A DNA stretch of 64,000 bases. Origin: Hirundichthys speculiger. Taxonomy: Eukaryota > Chordata > Actinopteri > Beloniformes > Exocoetidae. The stretch spans positions 3,348,001 to 3,412,000 of the forward strand of contig JAGFBZ010000865.1 of the NCBI GenBank assembly GCA_018398805.1, read 5' to 3'. The notes beneath the pieces were generated by a model. The model did no database searches. It had not been told where the DNA came from and saw nothing but the letters and a program-made list of their open reading frames with translations. How positions within the stretch are numbered: the stretch's first letter is position 1; every line of letters begins with the position of its first letter. The translations under genes were made by a program, and so were the position numbers. Positions 1 to 12,235 of the stretch are shown piece by piece.

Positions 1-940
1 GGACAGCAGCCCCCGAGGACTGGAGTTGACCATCCATGACCTAAAGGGTTACCCAAGGTGCTAAAAATGACAAAGGTTAATCTGTGCTGCTTTAAAGCCA
101 CTTTATGTAGCAATACAACTTCTAACCACATTGGTGACAGCATATCACAAGAAAGTTCTTCTTTCAGCTGGCACAGGGCAGAACAAAGTTCTAGTTGGCC
201 AAAGTGGTTTTATAAGGCATGCTGAACCATCCATATTCATTAGCGCAGTATGGTCAGTGGCTCTTTTATCAACACAACAGTTCTATATACCCCCATGTGA
301 TCAGAAATGGCACTGTTAGCTTTTTGTTGGCTTTAAATAGCTTTGTTCCTCTCTTCATCACCCCTTCACCTTAGGCCAGCTCCTGACTGTACTCTACATA
401 TGCAGTAATTATTATCATAACACAGCAACCAACATTATGAGTTCTGCACTCTTGAAATGAATCAAGTCTCAAAAAGCCTTGTATACATTACTCTTTTCCT
501 GGAGTTTAGACTATGTTTCATGAACAGTAGGTTCCTTGCTGCATGTTAGCATCAAACCAAAGCACACACAAATATGTTTTTCATGGTCACATCAACAGAA
601 GTACTTGATGATGATGTCAGTTGTTTGCCTCCTGGAGCCACAAGGGTTCTTAAGGGCTCTTATTGGTTTTAAAGTCAGTTAGTTTCACAAATCTCCAAAG
701 ATCCACCCCAAGAGACTGAATCACTGTTATTTTTCTTGTGGTCACTCAACTATGAGAGAACAATGCAAGACACCTAACATGGTGAAGTCTTTGAAAAAAG
801 GCACCTTGTAGTGCTGCATTTTTTAAAAGCTTGTATTGTTCAAAATGAAGATGTCATATCACAGGTTTCCATGACACACAGGTGACAAATACAGTGTGCA
901 AAAAAAGTCAGTGTTCTCTTTTCCAATTGGCTCATAATAA
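1..940. other. Upstream flank, no gene seen
   Basis: I see no convincing exon, RNA gene or named repeat here. It is AT-rich teleost intergenic sequence upstream of the first SCPP-like gene; short open frames on both strands have no coding character. Confidence 0.5.
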
Positions 941-960
941 TCTCTGGGACTGATAAAAGG
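921..960 (+). promoter_or_regulatory. Candidate core promoter of first SCPP-like gene
   Basis: A CCAAT motif (about 925) and a TATA-like GATAAAAG (about 952-959) lie 80-110 bp before the ATG at 1038. The start site is inferred. Confidence 0.45.
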
Positions 961-1037
961 TGTTCTCAAATCAGAGAGTTACTGTTGTCCCCCAGCATCT
1001 GGACCAGAAGCACCTTTCCTTGGTTTCAACCTACAAA

Positions 1038-2186
1038 ATGAAGTTTTTTCTCTTTGCAGTGTTTGTGACAACCATCAGCTATGTGAGTAGAGTTATGTGA
1101 GTTTATCTGTTTCATCTGTCTCTGTCCATCATCTAACATCTTGTCTTTTTTCATTGCAGGCCAATGCAGACAAGGTGAGATACAATTATCTTATGAACTT
1201 ATGCATGCTTTGCATAATAATCCAAATGAGGTTGTAACCAATAAGAAATCCCTTCTTCTGCTACATCCAGACGGCAAGGCTGTTGGCAGCTTTGAATGCA
1301 GGAATGCTCAATAGAATGATGGCTGGAGGTCTGAACCCACCAGTGGTAGCTGGTGGTGGAGTGGGTTTCACTGGGCAGCCTCAGTTCGCTCAGGTTGGTC
1401 CATCAGGTCATCATTTGAACACTTAATAGAAAACCACTGCACGCCATTCTATCATGCCTTGAAGACATAGACAGTATAAATGATAAGACTTGTACATGTT
1501 CTCACAGTTTGTTCCTGGAGTTCCCACCTTTGCTCTTCGAGCTCCTGTCCCTAACATGTATCCTGCAGCTGTCAATACGGTCAGTGCTGCACAACACACA
1601 CACAATATTATTTAAGGCTTAAAAATGTAAAATGAGAAAGAAAGAAAAACCTGCCTTTCCTCTTTCCTTCCAGATTCCTATTGTCGGCATTCCCCAAATG
1701 GCTCAAATGAATTTTCCTCAACAACCTCAGATGGTAACTGACTCCTTTCATAACATTATTTGGTGGTTAACGTTCTGATAAATCTAAGAAACTATCAGAG
1801 ACTCTAAATTCTGCTCTTCTGTTGATGCTCTGTTCAGGTAATGGCAGGTAGTGCCTTGCAGCCTCCAGCTCAGCAACTTCCAGTTCAGCCTGATCCACTC
1901 AGGAGATTCAGGGTAGGACATGCATGATCGATCTGTGTTTATAGTTCACACAATATCTGCGGCATTAATGAAAACTGAGCTGGTCCTATGTTGATTTGTC
2001 TCTCTCCAGCGACAGATCATGAAATCTGAAAACACTGTGAAGTCTACAGTGGAATACTCAGGTGAGACTCTATAAAACTCCTTTCTAATGTGTGTGTTTT
2101 TTAAAATCTTTTTCAGTCCAACAAATCACTTTTGTTAACTAATCAATTGTTCCCTCTTTATGTCCTCAGATTCCAACTCCTACTGA
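1038..2186 (+). CDS. Pro/Gln-rich SCPP-like secreted protein, multi-exon
   Basis: Eight coding exons, all but the last junction phase 0: 1038-1082, 1160-1174, 1271-1393, 1508-1579, 1674-1733, 1838-1912, 2010-2061 and 2170-2186 (TGA). Each has a GT donor and AG acceptor. The protein starts MKFFLFAVFVTTISYANADK, a signal peptide split right after its hydrophobic core, and continues through a Pro/Gln/Met/Val-rich middle (QPQFAQ, QQPQM, QPPAQQLPVQP) to a basic RRFRRQ and a Ser-rich end (EYSDSNSY). Phase-0 introns, small exons, P/Q-rich composition and position next to odam are hallmarks of P/Q-rich SCPP genes, which act in enameloid or tooth and scale surfaces. I cannot assign a particular scpp number. 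AATAAA signals lie at 2398-2407. Exon boundaries are my reading and need cDNA. Confidence 0.78.
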
Positions 2187-2409
2187 GTCGACAACAACAC
2201 CCCCCTGCAACGAAGGCAAATATCATGAGAATAATTAAAGTCATACTATTAAAAACAAAGAGGAATCCTGTGATTTTGTCCATTGGCATTATGGATCATG
2301 TTTCAATTGATTGTTTCATATCTTATCTGTAAAAGATTAAAACTAAAATTAATGTAATTTACAGCTAATCTAACTGATAGTTTCATGCTTGCTTTCTAAT
2401 AAATAAAAT

Positions 2410-3090
2410 CTATTCTAAATCAAAATAACTGTCTGTTTTAGTCCAAATGCACTCTATGAAAACATTACCGTAGATCTCTGCTGCCACCTAAAGGATGATA
2501 AGTAGAAAAGCTATTAAACATTTACATGAAGCCTCAACACATGACATGCCACAAAATAAAAGAGGTTGTTTTTTCCTTCTGTCAGAATTACCTTGATTCA
2601 TAAAAGGACTCAACAGATGTTTTCTCCTTCAGCCTATACACAATTATCTCTATAACAAAGCGTAAAAATGGTTAATGTTTTGAACATTTCTTTTTGGGCA
2701 AAAAATTAAGTACCCCATTTGTATAAGTACAAATAGGGGACAAGTCTCTGAGCTGCAGAAAAGCACACCCACAGAATGATGCTGCCATCACCATGTGGGA
2801 TTTTATTTAGCATTTCATCTGCATTCTTATGCTGTGTTTTATAAATTACGGTTTTTAGTCAATTCTAATGTCCTTATAAAAACTTTCAGTTGCCTTTGTG
2901 TGAAATGTTCTATCCAAACAAATGTCCCTCATCTGCCTTATCATGGGTATGGTATTATTGAGCTGATGATAAATATATGATTCTGCTCCTAAATGAGAGT
3001 TTGAAAGCAATTCAGGCTCCCTTTGAAAAATGACAGCGCACTATGGTGACACTTTAATTGACAGATGACATCTATAAGACACATTAACCT
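2410..3090. other. Intergenic, nothing recognised
   Basis: AT-rich sequence with no supported gene or repeat. Confidence 0.4.
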
Positions 3091-3335
3091 CCAGAAAGGT
3101 CCCCCCATATGAGCCAGGTCCTGATCAAGGTTACTTCCTCTTAAAGTGGAGTTTTTCCTTGCCACTGCGTGGCTTAAAGGGTTTTTCTTCCGCTATGGGA
3201 GTTTTTTTTTATTTGCCATTTTTTACTTTGATAAGGATTTAATATTACAATTTTAGTTCAATGATATTTGCTCGGGGGTCATGCTCTGGGTCTCTGTAAA
3301 GCGCCTGGAGACAATTAAATTGAACTGAGTTGAAC
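3090..3335 (-). repeat. Dispersed teleost repeat, same family as 39735-39995
   Basis: This block is the reverse complement of the repeat at 39735-39995. Shared landmarks are the 'gagccaggtcctgatcaagg' type segment, the poly-T 'gggagtttttt' segment and the 'ctctgtaaagcgcc' end. The two copies in one window identify it as dispersed. Confidence 0.65.
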
Positions 3336-3339
3336 AGGG

Positions 3340-3440
3340 TTGAAGGGGCCTTTCTGTGTGGAGTTTGCATGTTCTCCTCGTGCTTGTGTGGGTTTTCTCC
3401 GGGTACTCCGCCTTCCTCCCACATGCACATTAGGTTAACT
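3340..3440 (+). repeat. tRNA-derived SINE fragment
   Basis: It carries the segment 'gtgtggagtttgcatgttct' followed by 'tactccgccttcctccca', also present in the full-length SINE at 63125-63475. Both ends are missing. Confidence 0.65.
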
Positions 3441-4865
3441 GGTGGTTCTAATGCTGTGCTCCATTTCATCCGTAATATTAAGCATTGAGGTACCAAAACA
3501 TGGACGAGATCAACGCAGGAACGGACAGAGGGATTCGCCCATCTCCATTTCTAACGAAGAGTATAAATGGGCCTCATGTCTATTTAGCTTGACCAAAGGA
3601 AGTGTGTTGGTGACTCTAGATTTAAAAATTATGGAGGGTAATGTGCTTATGTGCACCTTGAAAGCTGACACCAATTTTTTTCCTTCCCTAAATGGGTGCT
3701 TTGGCACGATCCAAATTGACAGAAATAGTCCAGACAATTACCTCTACCTCATGGCCTGACTGTCTCTGTGACTGCAGCATCAAGTTAAAAAGGCGGGAGT
3801 GTGTTTTCTGAATTATGTTCAGAGTTCACCTGTGAGTCTTACCATAAAGTGTCCTGAATTGTTGTGTACAAATGGAACATTTCAGTTTTTAAACTAAGAA
3901 GGAGAGATGAAAAAAAGTTATTGAATGTTTAAGATAAGACTCAAACATAATTCATCAGGGGAAATCTTGAAGGTGTGTTAAACTGCTGTCTGCACAAAAA
4001 TGTATTCAGTGTTGGACTTCCAACATACCCGAAAGTGAGCTAATCAAGAACAAAAAGAAGCTAATAAAGCTAATGATAGTTCAGCTTAAATTATTTCAGC
4101 TTCAGAGGATAAACAGGTCAGCTAATATGATGGGCAATCTGATGTTTCTGCTACTTTTCCATGTCGGTATGTTTGCTCTCTATAATTTTTACCGTAGCAA
4201 AATATCAGCACCAACAAAAATATAGATTTATTGAAAATACATGAATGCAAAGGAAGAAGAAAATGTTTTAAAACTAAACTCATTTTCAACCAGTCAAACT
4301 TTTCCATTTAAAGTCTTTAACAAAAGCAAAGAGCTGCTTAACGTAACTACCAACTGATTCAACCATTTGCATTAAAGCCATGCCAATATCAGTACAAACA
4401 TGATGAAAAATCTGTGACAAATGTCTGATCATAAGCTCCCAGCTCCTGTTTTTCTTCTTTTTTTCTCATGACTTGCCAAAATTCATTCATCTTAATGACC
4501 ATAATTGCACACTGAAACTTTAAGATATGCACATAAACTTTACTTAAGAGAACACATGAGACATGTCTTACATACACCTGAAACTTAAAATTAAGAGTTT
4601 TGGCTAATGCAAGGAAAAAAAAATACAATCTGTTGATTTTTTCATCTGTGGGTGTGGAAAAAAGTTTTCGATGACAATCTGAAAAGACTTGTGAATACAC
4701 TGGCACAGAGCATGACCTGATGTTTGGAGACATGACTTATACTTAATAACATACTCAGCAGTCCAGTGTTGTAAGTGTCTGAGTCTGTTACCATGAGAAA
4801 CGTCTGTCATTGTGACCACATATTGTCTGGATGAGTTGTTCATGGACCGTAACGACTCACTTGAG
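3441..4865. other. Intergenic, nothing recognised
   Basis: A 105-codon open frame at 3442-3759 has no recognisable domain and no exon support, so I do not call it. The rest is AT-rich with no repeat I know. Confidence 0.4.
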
Positions 4866-4870
4866 GAGAA

Positions 4871-4934
4871 TTTAAAAGGCATCTCGACCAGATGAGGAGA
4901 CAGAGACGAAAGAGAAAGAAGACTCAGAGCAACG
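4871..4934 (+). promoter_or_regulatory. odam: odam core promoter and noncoding exon 1
   Basis: A TATA-like TTTAAAAG (4871-4878) is followed by a short leader ending at a good donor (CAACG then GTAAGA, 4934/4935). The next acceptor at 5058-5059 opens the signal-peptide exon. A noncoding first exon is typical of SCPP genes. Confidence 0.6.
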
Positions 4935-5065
4935 GTAAGATGAGCTTGCAATGCTCACTGTGTCGTAGAATATTTTTTGTGTCTTGCAAGTTAAAAAAAA
5001 AAATTGTGTGAATTGGAGAAACTTTTTTTATTTAAAGCATCATGCTTTCCTCACTGCAGGACATC

Positions 5066-7928
5066 ATGAAGCTGCAAACTGCCCTTTTGTTGATCTGTCT
5101 ATTTAGGACAAGTGTCACTTTGCCGGTGAGTTACAACTTTACACTGTTCTATTATACATAGCTTTAATTTGTGATCTAATCTAATGATTTAAATGTTCTT
5201 TCAATGTTTTCTAAGGTGCTAATTGCCAGCAACAGCAATGAGGTAAATCACCTTTAAAGTCTTCAAGTTCTTTTTTCGATGCCCATTGCTTAAATTTCCT
5301 GCCACTGACAGAATTGTTTTGTGTCTTCAGATCCTGAGACTCAATGGATTAACTCTTGCAGCACTTGGACAAACACAGGTACAGACTGAGCACTCAAAAA
5401 AAACAAAAAAAACAAAAACAGTTGACTTTAGCTTTTTAGTGCCTTTCTGAAAATGTCTGCTTTGAAAAGTAGTATGTAAACTGACATGAATGCCTGCTTC
5501 TTCTGCAGGCCTCCTCTCTACTACCCCAGTATGTTCTGCAACAACAGCAACCTGAGGTATTGTTTACCCCTCAGGTGGTGAATTTGAATCCACAGGTGGC
5601 AGGTCCTTTCGGTCCCCAAGGGCCACAGCTGCTGCTTCCCAACCAAGGAAACCAGCTGACACCTGTGCTCGTCCCCAACGGCCAACAAGATCAGCTTGGA
5701 CCTCAACAGGATCCCAGTAATCCTAATGTCGGACAGCAGGCCCAAAACCCAGTGCAGGTAACAAACCAGCCTTCAGTAGAAGCACATATCTGGTTGCCAC
5801 CTCAACTTCTGCAAGACTCATCACAATCATATGGAGATAATAATTCTTTCTAAATCACCTTTAGATGTATCCACAGTTTCAGTATCCATCCTTTGGGTTT
5901 CCTCAGCTTCAGAGGCAGCAGGTATGAAGTAAAAAAAAATGAATCTCTGTACAATTGTCAGAGTTTTCTTTAGAAGCTTATCACTTAATAATTGTTTCTG
6001 TCTCCAACAGGCATTTTCCTACTTTTTTCCACCTTATGGCTATCCCCAGCAGAGGAACACTGCAATGCTGCAGCCCAACAACGGACAGCAGAATCTGGAG
6101 AGAGCCACACAGAAGCCACAGCTCCCCCTGCAGGTCAGACTGGAGAAATAACCTGTTGTCCAGAGATGAGCGACGTCTCAATTTTTCTGCATCTGCTATC
6201 TGCTAAGACTGAAAGACTTTTCTTCTTTTTATAATTTATTTGTCTGCATTTTTCAACCAAAAATAGACACCTAGATAAAAAAAAAATGGCACAAATGAGA
6301 AAATGTAGAAGAAAATATAAGACAAACATTCATGGGGTAAAAAAAAAAAAAAGCACTTTAGAAATATTCTGTCTAACATGTGTATCACTTTGAATCAAGG
6401 GTTATATTTTTTGCAGAAAAAAAGGCTTAAAGTCAAGACGTAATGATAATAACATAGCTGTGGATGCTGAGTTATGACTGTGGATGTGGTGTTTGCAATG
6501 ACACCTGTCCGCCATACTAAACAACACTGTCACTGACATGATGAATAATGTCCTTTGAACTTGTAAATGGAGCATATCTTTATATCTTTAACAGTGCATT
6601 CTTAACATTTGTGTAGATGACTTGTAATTGATGCGTGTAAATGTTACTTTTTAAATACTTTTTAAGTCTGGGAAACCTTATGGCTCATTTACGGCACTGC
6701 CAAGTGTTATGTGTACGATGCGTGACCAAAGGCCCCAAGAAAATTGAAGAATTGAGCCTACTTCATGCACTGAGTCAAACTTGGGTTTTGGCACATACTG
6801 TTTGAGCATGAATTAGCCTAAATTTCATAAGCTAATTTTAAGGTGGGATAGGCCAAGTGTCGTTAATGCCAAGAGTAATCAAAAGGCCCCAAGAAAATGC
6901 AGAACTGAGGCATGTCTGGTTGATTTGTGACAAAATTTCAGCAATGTGGGCCACACATGTCCCAGATTTCACAAACAGGGTTAAACCTGGATTTTGGCAT
7001 GTGTTACATGAGCTGGACGTGTCCAAATTTCTTAAGATAGTTTTGAAATGGGATATGGCAACTGTGGACTGGCGACCTGTCCAGTGTACCTTTGTCCAAA
7101 CGGAGGTGGGACAGGCTCCAGCAGATCCCCATGACCCTGCACAGAAATAAGCGGTTATAGATAATGGATGGATGGGTATGACAAATGTTGTGAGGACCTG
7201 GTGTGGCCACCACACTCCCCTGGAGTCAATGCCATCAGTCAAAACCAAATTCAGGCCAAAAAAAACTGCAGATATTGGCCAAATTTGGACTAAACATTCT
7301 TTGCTATCTGAAATGATTCACCATCCATAAACTTGTTGCTATTTCTTTTTTTTCTCTATGTTGGTGTTGGTAACTGTGTGTTGTTGTTTTTTTTTTGATA
7401 ACTTATGTTGCTACCACTTAAATATTGCATATAAGCTTACGCTTAAATTTTGTAATCTTATTTTCATTCATATCATTTGATTCCGTCAGGGTTCCAAGCC
7501 GAAGCTTCAGACAGAAAAGGTAAGCTCTCTCTAAGTCCATCATTATTATTTCTTTTCCTAATTTGACCAAGAAACAGATAAAAGAGAAAATTATGTCCCA
7601 CTTTGGTTTGACTTGTCTTTTTGTAAATATGCCTAACAATGCATCTTGCCAGACATGGCCAGTGGTGGATATGCCAAAAGAGTCCACTACAAATTTCCCC
7701 TGATCCTCGTGGTGACACAACTGGCCCTGGGATTGATGAAGTAAGAATTCACACAGATACATACGAGCTTCAAAACTTTAACATATTAATGTGCATGCCA
7801 GAGGCATCTGTGCATGGTTGTTGTCAATTCCTGCAGTTATTTCTGATTGTTTTAACAGCTTTTTTATGTGTGTCCTCCCACCCCCCCATTAGGCTAACGG
7901 CAGCTTCCCGTTCCTGTTTGAACCTTAG
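5066..7928 (+). CDS. odam: Odontogenic ameloblast-associated protein (ODAM) orthologue, apparently frameshifted near the C-terminus
   Basis: Coding exons: 5066-5125, 5216-5242, 5331-5378, 5509-5757, 5865-5921, 6011-6133, 7490-7519, 7653-7740 and 7893-7928, all with GT-AG ends and phase 0. Exon 2 encodes MKLQTALLLICLFRTSVTLP; exon 3 encodes VLIASNSNE, the SxE kinase-type motif found in ODAM exon 3. The middle is Gln/Pro/Tyr-rich (MYPQFQYPSFGFPQLQRQQ, then FFPPYGYPQQ). The last exon reads ANGSFPFLFEP and stops. ODAM is secreted and acts at tooth and epithelial surfaces. Oddity: exon 7653-7740 is 88 nt; read from its start it hits a stop at CCCCTGA (7697-7703), but removing one C of the CCCC run restores phase and gives an RGD-containing Asp-rich segment ending GIDE. 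An alternative acceptor at 7661-7662 also gives an open 78-nt exon, but with an un-SCPP-like WWICQ start. A polyA signal AATAAA is at 8030-8035. Confidence 0.75.
6720..7060 (+). repeat. Diverged tandem duplication inside odam intron
   Basis: Two adjacent units of roughly 150-180 bp share 'aaaggccccaagaaaat', 'gggttttggcac/ggattttggcat' and 'aaatttc.taag.tag/aattttaa.gtgggata'. They lie in the large intron between the exons at 6133 and 7490. Confidence 0.55.
7055..7180 (+). repeat. SINE 3' fragment in odam intron
   Basis: It contains 'gactggcgacctgtccag', 'caggctccagcagatcccc' and a terminal 'ataatggatggatggg', matching the 3' half of the SINE at 63125-63475. Confidence 0.65.
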
Positions 7929-8049
7929 ATGCCACCAAAGAAATATCAGCAACTGTGGAGACTTAAATACATAGGTGTGTTTGCCACAAAATGAATGAAA
8001 GTTGCTGTAATTGCTTTCACTGCATGTTGAATAAATAATTTTTCTTTTT

Positions 8050-9415
8050 CAAAATTACACTGTGTAAGATTTTTATTGTGGTACACAAAAATTGACTTCC
8101 TCAAATTGATTAATCAAAATTGGAGATCTGGTTTCTTACTTGACAAAAGCTTGGCACACAAAAAAGTTGTAATAAAGATACCACCAGCAGCAAAAAAAAG
8201 GGTCTGTCAGTGACGCAAGATTAAAGTGTTCACCAGGGAGCTTATTAAGGTTCACCCTTTTCTTAACAGGCATAAAATGAATAATCCTTGAAGAAACATA
8301 CTGTATTAATAATAATTTATTTGTTTTCATGAATGACCCAGATTCCTTAGGTCTTAATGAAATGTCTGTGATGCACTGAGGTCAAATATCAGTAAATGCT
8401 ACAGTTTCTTACAACAATGAAATTGCATTTCTGTTGATGGCAATTTGACTCCACCCCTCTCTTTTGAGGGGCGTGGCTTACCATTCAAATTTGGACCCTG
8501 TCTTTAGTGTAACTTGTTTCCTGTTTTACTTTGAAGGTCTGTCCTGTCTTCGTAGTGTTCTGCTTTTCTTCCTTCCCTGTGTTATCCTGATTGTTTGCAC
8601 CTGCCTCTTGTTTGTCCCTCTGTGTATTTAAGTCTCGTCTTTTCCCTTTCTGTTGCTGGTCTGTATGTATGTATACCTGTTTGTGTCCTGCTGGTTTTCC
8701 TGCCTGTCACCCTGCTTTTTGTCCTGGTTTGTCCTTGCTGTCATCTTTTGGAATACTTTTGTGGATTTTACGTTGTGTTTGGGCTTTGTGTTTTTGAACT
8801 CCTGCATTTTGGGTCCCCTATTCAACTCACCTTAGACCATGATTAGGACAGGGTAAAAGGAAAGTAGAACACATAAAAATGACCAGGTAACCTGGAATGG
8901 ATGAATGTCTATGGTTTTATCTCTGGTGAAAATCAAGCACTCTTCTTTTTCTTCTTCTTCTCCTTCTTAGCAATAACACATGATGACAGACATGGGACAG
9001 TTTGAACCACAGTGTTAAAACAACAACAACAAAAGCCAAAACAAAGAAATAAACATTTAACTTTGAAATGCTCTCTGACTCCTCTGTGAATAAAATGAAC
9101 ACAGTGTAAGATTTAACTTAAGCCAGAGAGTCAGGGAAGCCTTTTATTTCCTAGAAAGCAGGCAAAGAATTCCTTGAGTGTTGCCTGTAACTTACGTAAA
9201 ACTCTAAGTCACTTGGTATGTAAGGCATTTCCATGTGTAACATCTGTTTTGATCTTTGCAAATACAGAAGGGGGTGGGGGTGGCAGTGAACTCAGTATGT
9301 TTTTTCTGTAAATTTTATATTGACAATTAGATTTTATACAAATCTATTGAGTTTTAATATTTCAAACTGGAGAAATTAAAAAAGCACAACACATCCATGT
9401 AATCCTTTTCTGGTA
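8050..9415. repeat. Intergenic with a probable degraded repeat (about 8480-8850)
   Basis: The 8480-8850 stretch is T/G/C-rich with a 'gtatttaagtctcgtc' promoter-like segment and looks like a decayed retroelement end, but I cannot name it. A (GAA)n-type tract is near 8940-8970. No gene seen. Confidence 0.3.
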
Positions 9416-9419
9416 CAGT

Positions 9420-9815
9420 TTCTGTGTCTAACCATAAGCCCCTCCTTGAAACGCAGAAGTGGTAAATTTGTTGTTGACTTCAGTTTCCCAACAACCTTCT
9501 TGCTGTAACTGTACATATAAAAGAGAAGAAGAACATTGCAGCAACACTAAAACAATCTCCCAGATCATCTGTGAGACAGTCAACTTGAACTGTGAGTACT
9601 GGACTGCGCCTATATGAATCTCAATGTCTCTGTCTACTGGATGAGGGTGGTAAAGTAATGTATATTTTACATTTTTGTTCCAACAGCTGTGATCAATGGC
9701 ACCATGCTTTGTGTCAGTTTGTTTTTGTTTTTTTTTTTGTTTTGTTTTTTTACTAAGAATCAGTGTGCAATTACCTTTTTTTTTTTTTGTAATTTCAGAT
9801 TTGAATAAAGTTGTT
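9420..9815 (+). pseudogene. C0: small SCPP-like relic, promoter and exon 1 fused to 3' UTR
   Basis: The copy retains the upstream promoter block, a TATAAAAG box (9516-9523), exon 1 ending at the GTGAGT donor (9591/9592), intron 1 and the acceptor plus leader of exon 2 up to the start codon at 9704. Directly after ATGCT the sequence becomes family 3' UTR ('ttgtgtcag', later 'ttactaagaatc'), interrupted by T-rich expansion. The rest of exon 2, exon 3 and exon 4 are missing. It could be transcribed but cannot encode the protein. Confidence 0.75.
9516..9523 (+). promoter_or_regulatory. TATA box of relic C0
   Basis: TATAAAAG in the same context (GAGA follows, CAACACTA in exon 1) as in the other family members. 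Confidence 0.7.
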
Positions 9816-9869
9816 TTAGCAAGAGTGGTTCCATCATTTTCCATCTGAATCCAGTTTTTCAGAGACACT

Positions 9870-11115
9870 GCCCTTTGATGCTTTCTTCAGCTCTTTCTCA
9901 TTTTGCTCTCGTCTCCTGTTTTGAGAAGGTGTTGTAGCTAAGATGTGACATCTGACTTGCTTGTCTGACACAAACCCAGTGGTGAAATGTCCAACTTCAC
10001 AGGAGAAACAAACGTATTAAAAAGTTTTGGTCTCCATAGCTGGATTAGTGGATATTTCACTTGTTATTTCCAGTGTTGACTATCAGTGCTGGTCAAATAA
10101 TTCGGCTCTCATGTAATAATTCAGTAAGTTGGCATGTCAGAGTAGGTTCAGGTGCAGTAGTGATCACCAGAAGGCCTCATTTAATGCATAGTGCAGGATA
10201 CAGCAAGCCAATATCATTTTGCAAATCTTCTTGGGTTTATGGAGCAGTGTGCTGCTGCTAACCTTCATAACACTGTTGGCTGGTTCTATAGCAACCTGAA
10301 TTGCTGCATGGGGGTCTGTCAGGAGATCAAGTCCATTTAATCAGCCTGCTGACATGTTAAGAAACACGATCTGAAGCCTAATTCTACAAAATGCCCATCA
10401 GGTAGGATAAATGTGTTTCATTTCTAACTTATTCTCATGTTTAAAACACATTTTGAAGATATCTACATTTTGCTAATATGACAGCTCATAAATGTTATAA
10501 ACTCTGAGAAGGATAGTACAAGCTCTGCACATGGTTGGAGGCAGGTGTAGATTTTGTTTGTACCTACAAAACATTCAGAACATGCCATCACACTGCTCAG
10601 TTTGTGTAAAAATCTTTTCTGTTCACGTTTGTTGTGCTGTTAATTGTATGAACAGACCACCTGGAAGGGTACAAGCACAGAATGGGAACTGCTGTAGATA
10701 CCCTCCAGCAGCTCCACAGCTCCTCCACGATCTACCACGGCTTGACTGAAGAAGCCATGGTATCTCATTTCAGGACCTTTTCAAGCAGAAGGCATCCTGG
10801 GACTCGCTAACCAATGATGGTAGGCTTCCAGTAGACCTCCTTTCAACTCTGGCAGCACTCATTTCGGATATTATTTCAGTAGTGGCACTTGAAATGAGGA
10901 TGTTTGAATAGATTTGATTAGAATGAATGAAAGCAATATTAACTAGCATCATAGGTTTACATAAGCCAAGTCATCCAAGCTACAATAGATAACCGTTACT
11001 TACATAAAGTGTGCATGTTCCAGCTGGCTTTCAAGCCCTGCTCATTTAGGCCATTTGAAACATAGCACCACACAGTATGAGGAATAAGAAGCTTCAAAAG
11101 CACTTTTCAGAAAAC
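9870..11115. other. Intergenic, nothing recognised
   Basis: No family exons, no clear repeat ends and no convincing gene. It may hold decayed LINE sequence continuing from the block at 11130. Confidence 0.35.
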
Positions 11116-11129
11116 ATATGGGCGGCATC

Positions 11130-11480
11130 ATTGGGGGTTTGTCCAGTTCTTCTTATACGGTCTATGGCTGTACCTTACTCCCAATCTGGAGAGGACATTC
11201 CACCCTTTTACGACTGAAAATCATGGTCTCAGATTTGGAGGTGCCGATTCTCATTACTGTCTCACAAAAGAGTTTCATACTCGAATTGCAAATTTCTCCA
11301 GTGAGAGCTTTAGATCCCCATTTGATGACACTAGCAGGACCAAATCATTTTCAAAAAGTAGAGACGAAATCCTGCCACCACCAAACTGGAATCTCTCTGC
11401 CCCTGGTTAAGCCTAGAAATTATGTCCATAAAAGTTATGAACAGTAGTGGGGATGAAGGAGAGCATTGGCAGACTCCAAC
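11130..11480 (-). mobile_element. Decayed LINE reverse-transcriptase fragment
   Basis: On the minus strand, with several frame changes, I can read short pieces typical of fish LINE RT C-terminal to the catalytic box: NGDLKLSLE-like, SKSETMIFS-like and RVECPLQIGS-like. The frame is destroyed, so this is a fossil. Confidence 0.5.
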
Positions 11481-11929
11481 TGTATTCATGTATTATTGTT
11501 AATAATTTTTTTTTACATGGGATAAAGTGATACAACAAACTTCGGGAACCAATGCCAAATCTGAATTGTGTTTATTTACAATGGAAAATGTTATATATGT
11601 ATAGCAGATATAAAGAACTGCATCTAACTGTATTAGACTGAATAGAGGCTATGAAATGATGCTATTTTTATCTGCTAGGTGACCGTAACATGCTGCATTT
11701 GGGGATGTTGGAAAACACGACCACTTCCAGTAAAGAAAGCAACATGTCAAAACAAGCAGTGATCATTTCAAGAAGCAACTGGGTAAGCTGTTTCTCTGGC
11801 TGGACCTTTTTTCATGGACAAATAAACTTCTGGATGTGTGTTCAAATAATTATTAAAAACTGATTTTATTACCACTGATCTCCTTTTTTGGCTTACCAGT
11901 CCCTAGTGTGAAAAGTCTAACATCAAGGG

Positions 11930-12235
11930 AATGGAACAACATTTAGTGGTCAAATTTATGTCTATTTTTAATAATCTTTAGGTTTCTATTGTATATTTTC
12001 CACCTTTATATCCAGGGATTTTATTTCCAAGTGTTTGCTGTGAAGAGATTGTTGGAGCTTTCCATACAGTAAAGTGCCTCTCTATTTATACATTTATTCT
12101 AATGTAAAGAAAAGTCTCACACATTGTGACTCCTCCTTCTCTACATTGTCATGATTTTTTTTTCCCCAGATGCTTCCTTCCTCACTGCCAGACTCCTAAA
12201 GAGGTAAATGTTTTTTTTTTTTTTGTTGAATATCT
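11930..12235 (-). repeat. Downstream block of the duplicated unit, with a TATA-like promoter
   Basis: This is the reverse complement of 18600-18890 and 31370-31660. It carries a TATAAATAG motif on the minus strand (about 12092-12100), matching one near 31507. It therefore travelled with each small SCPP gene as its 3' flank. Confidence 0.75.

Noticed and set aside
3442..3759. 105-codon ORF
   Set aside because: No domain, no splice context, no repeat copy; composition like random AT-rich sequence.
4389..4951. Two overlapping minus-strand ORFs of about 115 codons
   Set aside because: They overlap the odam promoter and exon 1 and have no recognisable motif.
7639..7974. 111-codon ORF across the late odam exons
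   Set aside because: It reads through introns; only its RGD-containing part coincides with the exon discussed under odam.
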